A DNA stretch of 24,144 nt, from the NCBI GenBank assembly GCA_003164375.1, contig PLTE01000044.1, positions 15,371 through 39,514 of the forward strand, given 5' to 3'. Numbering within the stretch: the first letter of the stretch is position 1; each line of letters begins with the position of its first letter. The notes under the pieces were generated by a model, which had not been told where the DNA came from, searched no databases, and was given only the letters and a program-made list of their open reading frames with translations. Shown piece after piece: positions 22,476 to 24,144 of this stretch. The DNA is from Hyphomicrobiales bacterium (GTDB taxonomy: Bacteria > Pseudomonadota > Alphaproteobacteria > Rhizobiales > Xanthobacteraceae). The position numbers and the translations under genes are program-made.

Positions 22476-22852
22476 GCTCGGGCGATACCAAGCGGCCATC
22501 GCTGCTTACCGCACTGTGGCGCGGCGCGCGCGGGCGCTGCCCGCGCTGCGGCCAAGGCCCGCTGTTGCACCACTACCTTAAAATGGTCGACCGCTGCGCC
22601 GTCTGCGGCGAGCCTTACGGCCACTATCGCACCGACGACGCCGCGCCTTGGCTGACCATCCTGGTGGTCGGTCATCTCACGGTGCCGCTCATTCTTATCA
22701 GCGAAATGAATTTCCAGCCGCCGATGGCGCTGGCGCTCGCGATCTATCTGCCGCTGATCGTCGGGCTGACGTTGTTTCTGTTGCCGCGCTGCAAGGGCGT
22801 GATGGCGGCGATGCTGTGGGCGATGAAGGCGGAAGGCTCGGAGAAGATTTGA
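22421..22852 (+). CDS. DUF983 membrane protein
   Basis: A 143-residue protein. The ATG at 22421 has GGAG five bases upstream, inside the preceding small gene. The N-terminal part carries two zinc-ribbon-like CxxC pairs (GRCPRCGQGPLL and DRCAVCGEPYG). Two membrane helices follow (about residues 78-122: ILVVGHLTVPLILI and LALAIYLPLIVGLTLFLLP), then CKGVMAAMLWAMKAE. This matches DUF983, often found among cytochrome oxidase assembly genes in alphaproteobacteria. With SCO1, PCuAC and TlpA nearby, an oxidase-assembly role is plausible (inference). It ends five bases before the convergent hisS. Confidence 0.9.
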   Translation: MPLERFQENLRLGQSVPLGSGDTKRPSLLTALWRGARGRCPRCGQGPLLHHYLKMVDRCAVCGEPYGHYRTDDAAPWLTILVVGHLTVPLILISEMNFQPPMALALAIYLPLIVGLTLFLLPRCKGVMAAMLWAMKAEGSEKI

Positions 22853-22857
22853 AGGCG

Positions 22858-24144
22858 TCAGCGCGGCGCGTGGCCGTGGCGGGTGAGGACCTTGCGCACG
22901 GCCTCGACTAGTTCAGCCTCCGGGACCGAGCTCTGAGCTTCGGCTTGCTTCTGCAAATATTCGTCGCGGCCCTTTTCGAGCTTGGCGAGCTCGGCGCCGA
23001 CGGTCAGGTCCTTGATGGTGACCTCGCCCTTGGCTTTCTCGTCGGAGCCCTGGATGACGACGCAAGGCGCGTTGCGCTTGTCGGCGTATTTCATTTGCGG
23101 GCCGAATTTGCCGGAGCCGAGATAAAGCTCGGCGCGGATGCCGGCATTGCGCAGCTTCGCCACCATGGCCTGATAGTCGGCGATGCGGTCGCGGTCGAAC
23201 ACGGTGACGACGACCGGGCCGGCTTCGGCTTTCGCTTCGACTTTGCCGAGATATTCCAGCGCGGCGAGGAGCCGCGACACGCCGATGGAAAATCCGGTCG
23301 CCGGCACCGGCTCGCCGCGAAACCGCGACACCAGCCCGTCATAACGCCCGCCGCCGCCGACCGAGCCGAAGCGCAGCGAGCCGTCCTTGCCGTCGGTCGA
23401 GAAGGTCAGTTCGACTTCGAAGACTGGGCCGGTGTAATATTCGAGGCCGCGGACGACGGAGCGGTCTACCAACACACGCGATTCATCGTAGCCCGAGTTC
23501 CGCACGAGGGCGGCGATATCCCTGAGCTCTTGGTCGCCTTGTTCTCCAATCGGTCCGTATTGGACGTTATTGTTCATCCAATCTAGCCGTGCGATGTTGT
23601 CTTTACTTGCTTCGTTCAATGTAGGGTCAAGACGATAATTTGGATGACCGGATGTGCTGTCCTGGGCGTAGCCGAGAAATCTCATCACATTGTCAGCTTG
23701 AGCGGGGGAGAGATCAGCGCCCTTGGTAACGTCGCCGCTTTCATCTTTGCGACCAGTTGTAAGAAGTTGAAACACGCCCTGTGAACCCAATCGATCGAGC
23801 TTGTCTACAGACCGTAGTACGGCGAGCCATTTTGCTTCACTGATGGGCTGCACAACATCTAACGACTCCTTCAATCCTTCCAACAATTTGCGATTACTCA
23901 CCTTCACCACATAACTGCCGCGCGGAATCCCCAGCGCCTCCATCGCGTCGGCCGCCATCATGCACATCTCGGCATCGGCGGCCGGCGACGCACTGCCCAC
24001 CGTATCTGCATCGAACTGCATAAACTGCCGAAACCGCCCCGGCCCCGGCTTCTCGTTGCGATACACATGGCCGACGCGATACGAGCGATACGGCTTCGGC
24101 AGCGCGTCGAAATTCTCCGCGACATAGCGGGCGAGCGGCGCGGT
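22858..24144 (-). CDS. hisS: Histidyl-tRNA synthetase HisS (N-terminus cut by window edge)
   Basis: HisS charges tRNA-His in the cytoplasm. The visible 428 residues run from just before the class II motif-2 region. They show TAPLARYVAENF, then YRNEKPGPGRFRQFMQFDADTVG. The histidine-specific part follows: SVVRGLEYYTGPVFEVELTF, VGGGGRYDGLVSRF and the motif-3 part PATGFSIGVSRLLAAL. The C-terminal anticodon-binding domain ends at TRHGHAPR. About 80 N-terminal residues lie outside. Bases 23521-23880 are about 50% GC by hand count against about 67% at 23221-23340, and the codons there differ from the rest, yet the frame is intact. This segment covers the insertion domain and may be a recombined piece. 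It faces left towards the island and, in related genomes, towards hisZ. Confidence 0.97.
   Translation of the reverse strand, partial: TAPLARYVAENFDALPKPYRSYRVGHVYRNEKPGPGRFRQFMQFDADTVGSASPAADAEMCMMAADAMEALGIPRGSYVVKVSNRKLLEGLKESLDVVQPISEAKWLAVLRSVDKLDRLGSQGVFQLLTTGRKDESGDVTKGADLSPAQADNVMRFLGYAQDSTSGHPNYRLDPTLNEASKDNIARLDWMNNNVQYGPIGEQGDQELRDIAALVRNSGYDESRVLVDRSVVRGLEYYTGPVFEVELTFSTDGKDGSLRFGSVGGGGRYDGLVSRFRGEPVPATGFSIGVSRLLAALEYLGKVEAKAEAGPVVVTVFDRDRIADYQAMVAKLRNAGIRAELYLGSGKFGPQMKYADKRNAPCVVIQGSDEKAKGEVTIKDLTVGAELAKLEKGRDEYLQKQAEAQSSVPEAELVEAVRKVLTRHGHAPR

Overview
The window comes from a GC-rich alphaproteobacterium, most likely a Hyphomicrobiales member near Bradyrhizobiaceae/Xanthobacteraceae. 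The reasons are the HisS/HisZ pair, dmeRF, NikR, the Omp25/RopB-type barrels and the codon bias. Both ends hold histidine-related genes on the minus strand: hisZ (C-terminus missing) at 1-938 and hisS (N-terminus missing) at 22858-24144. In many Rhizobiales hisS, hisZ and hisG lie side by side. Here about 21.9 kb of metal-handling genes separates hisS from hisZ, so the interior looks like an accessory island set into a conserved operon.

Left part (1-7400): a DUF2946 protein with a Zur-box-like palindrome just upstream; a TonB-dependent receptor; a small outer-membrane barrel; a C93 transglutaminase-like cysteine peptidase on the minus strand; then nikR diverging from an exported FmdE-domain protein. 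A near-perfect NikR operator (GTATGA-N16-GCATAC) lies between nikR and the FmdE gene.

Centre (7400-14640): an AT-rich gene-free stretch leads into a clear cobalamin riboswitch. It precedes a large porin that fuses an Omp25-like barrel to an OprB-type barrel. A P-II-like protein follows, in which two 2-oxoglutarate-binding residues are replaced. Convergent to it is dmeRF (Ni/Co-responsive repressor and CDF exporter), and divergent from dmeR is a second double-barrel porin.

Right part (14640-22850): a copper module. On the minus strand are a small exported protein, copC and copD. On the plus strand are DUF2946 no. 2, PCuAC and SCO1; DUF2946 no. 3 and an Omp25-like barrel; a Cys-motif outer-membrane protein; a TlpA-like thioredoxin; a MORN-repeat protein; a small Cys-rich exported protein; and a DUF983 membrane protein. 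PCuAC, SCO1, the TlpA-like protein and DUF983 together point to copper delivery to cytochrome oxidase.

Overall the island looks like a combined cell-envelope system for Ni, Co, Cu and perhaps Zn. It has at least six outer-membrane proteins, three DUF2946 paralogues and several metal-sensing switches (NikR, DmeR, a B12 riboswitch, probably Zur). Substrates of the outer-membrane proteins cannot be read from sequence and are inferred from neighbours and control elements. No tRNA, rRNA, CRISPR array, transposase or integrase was seen.
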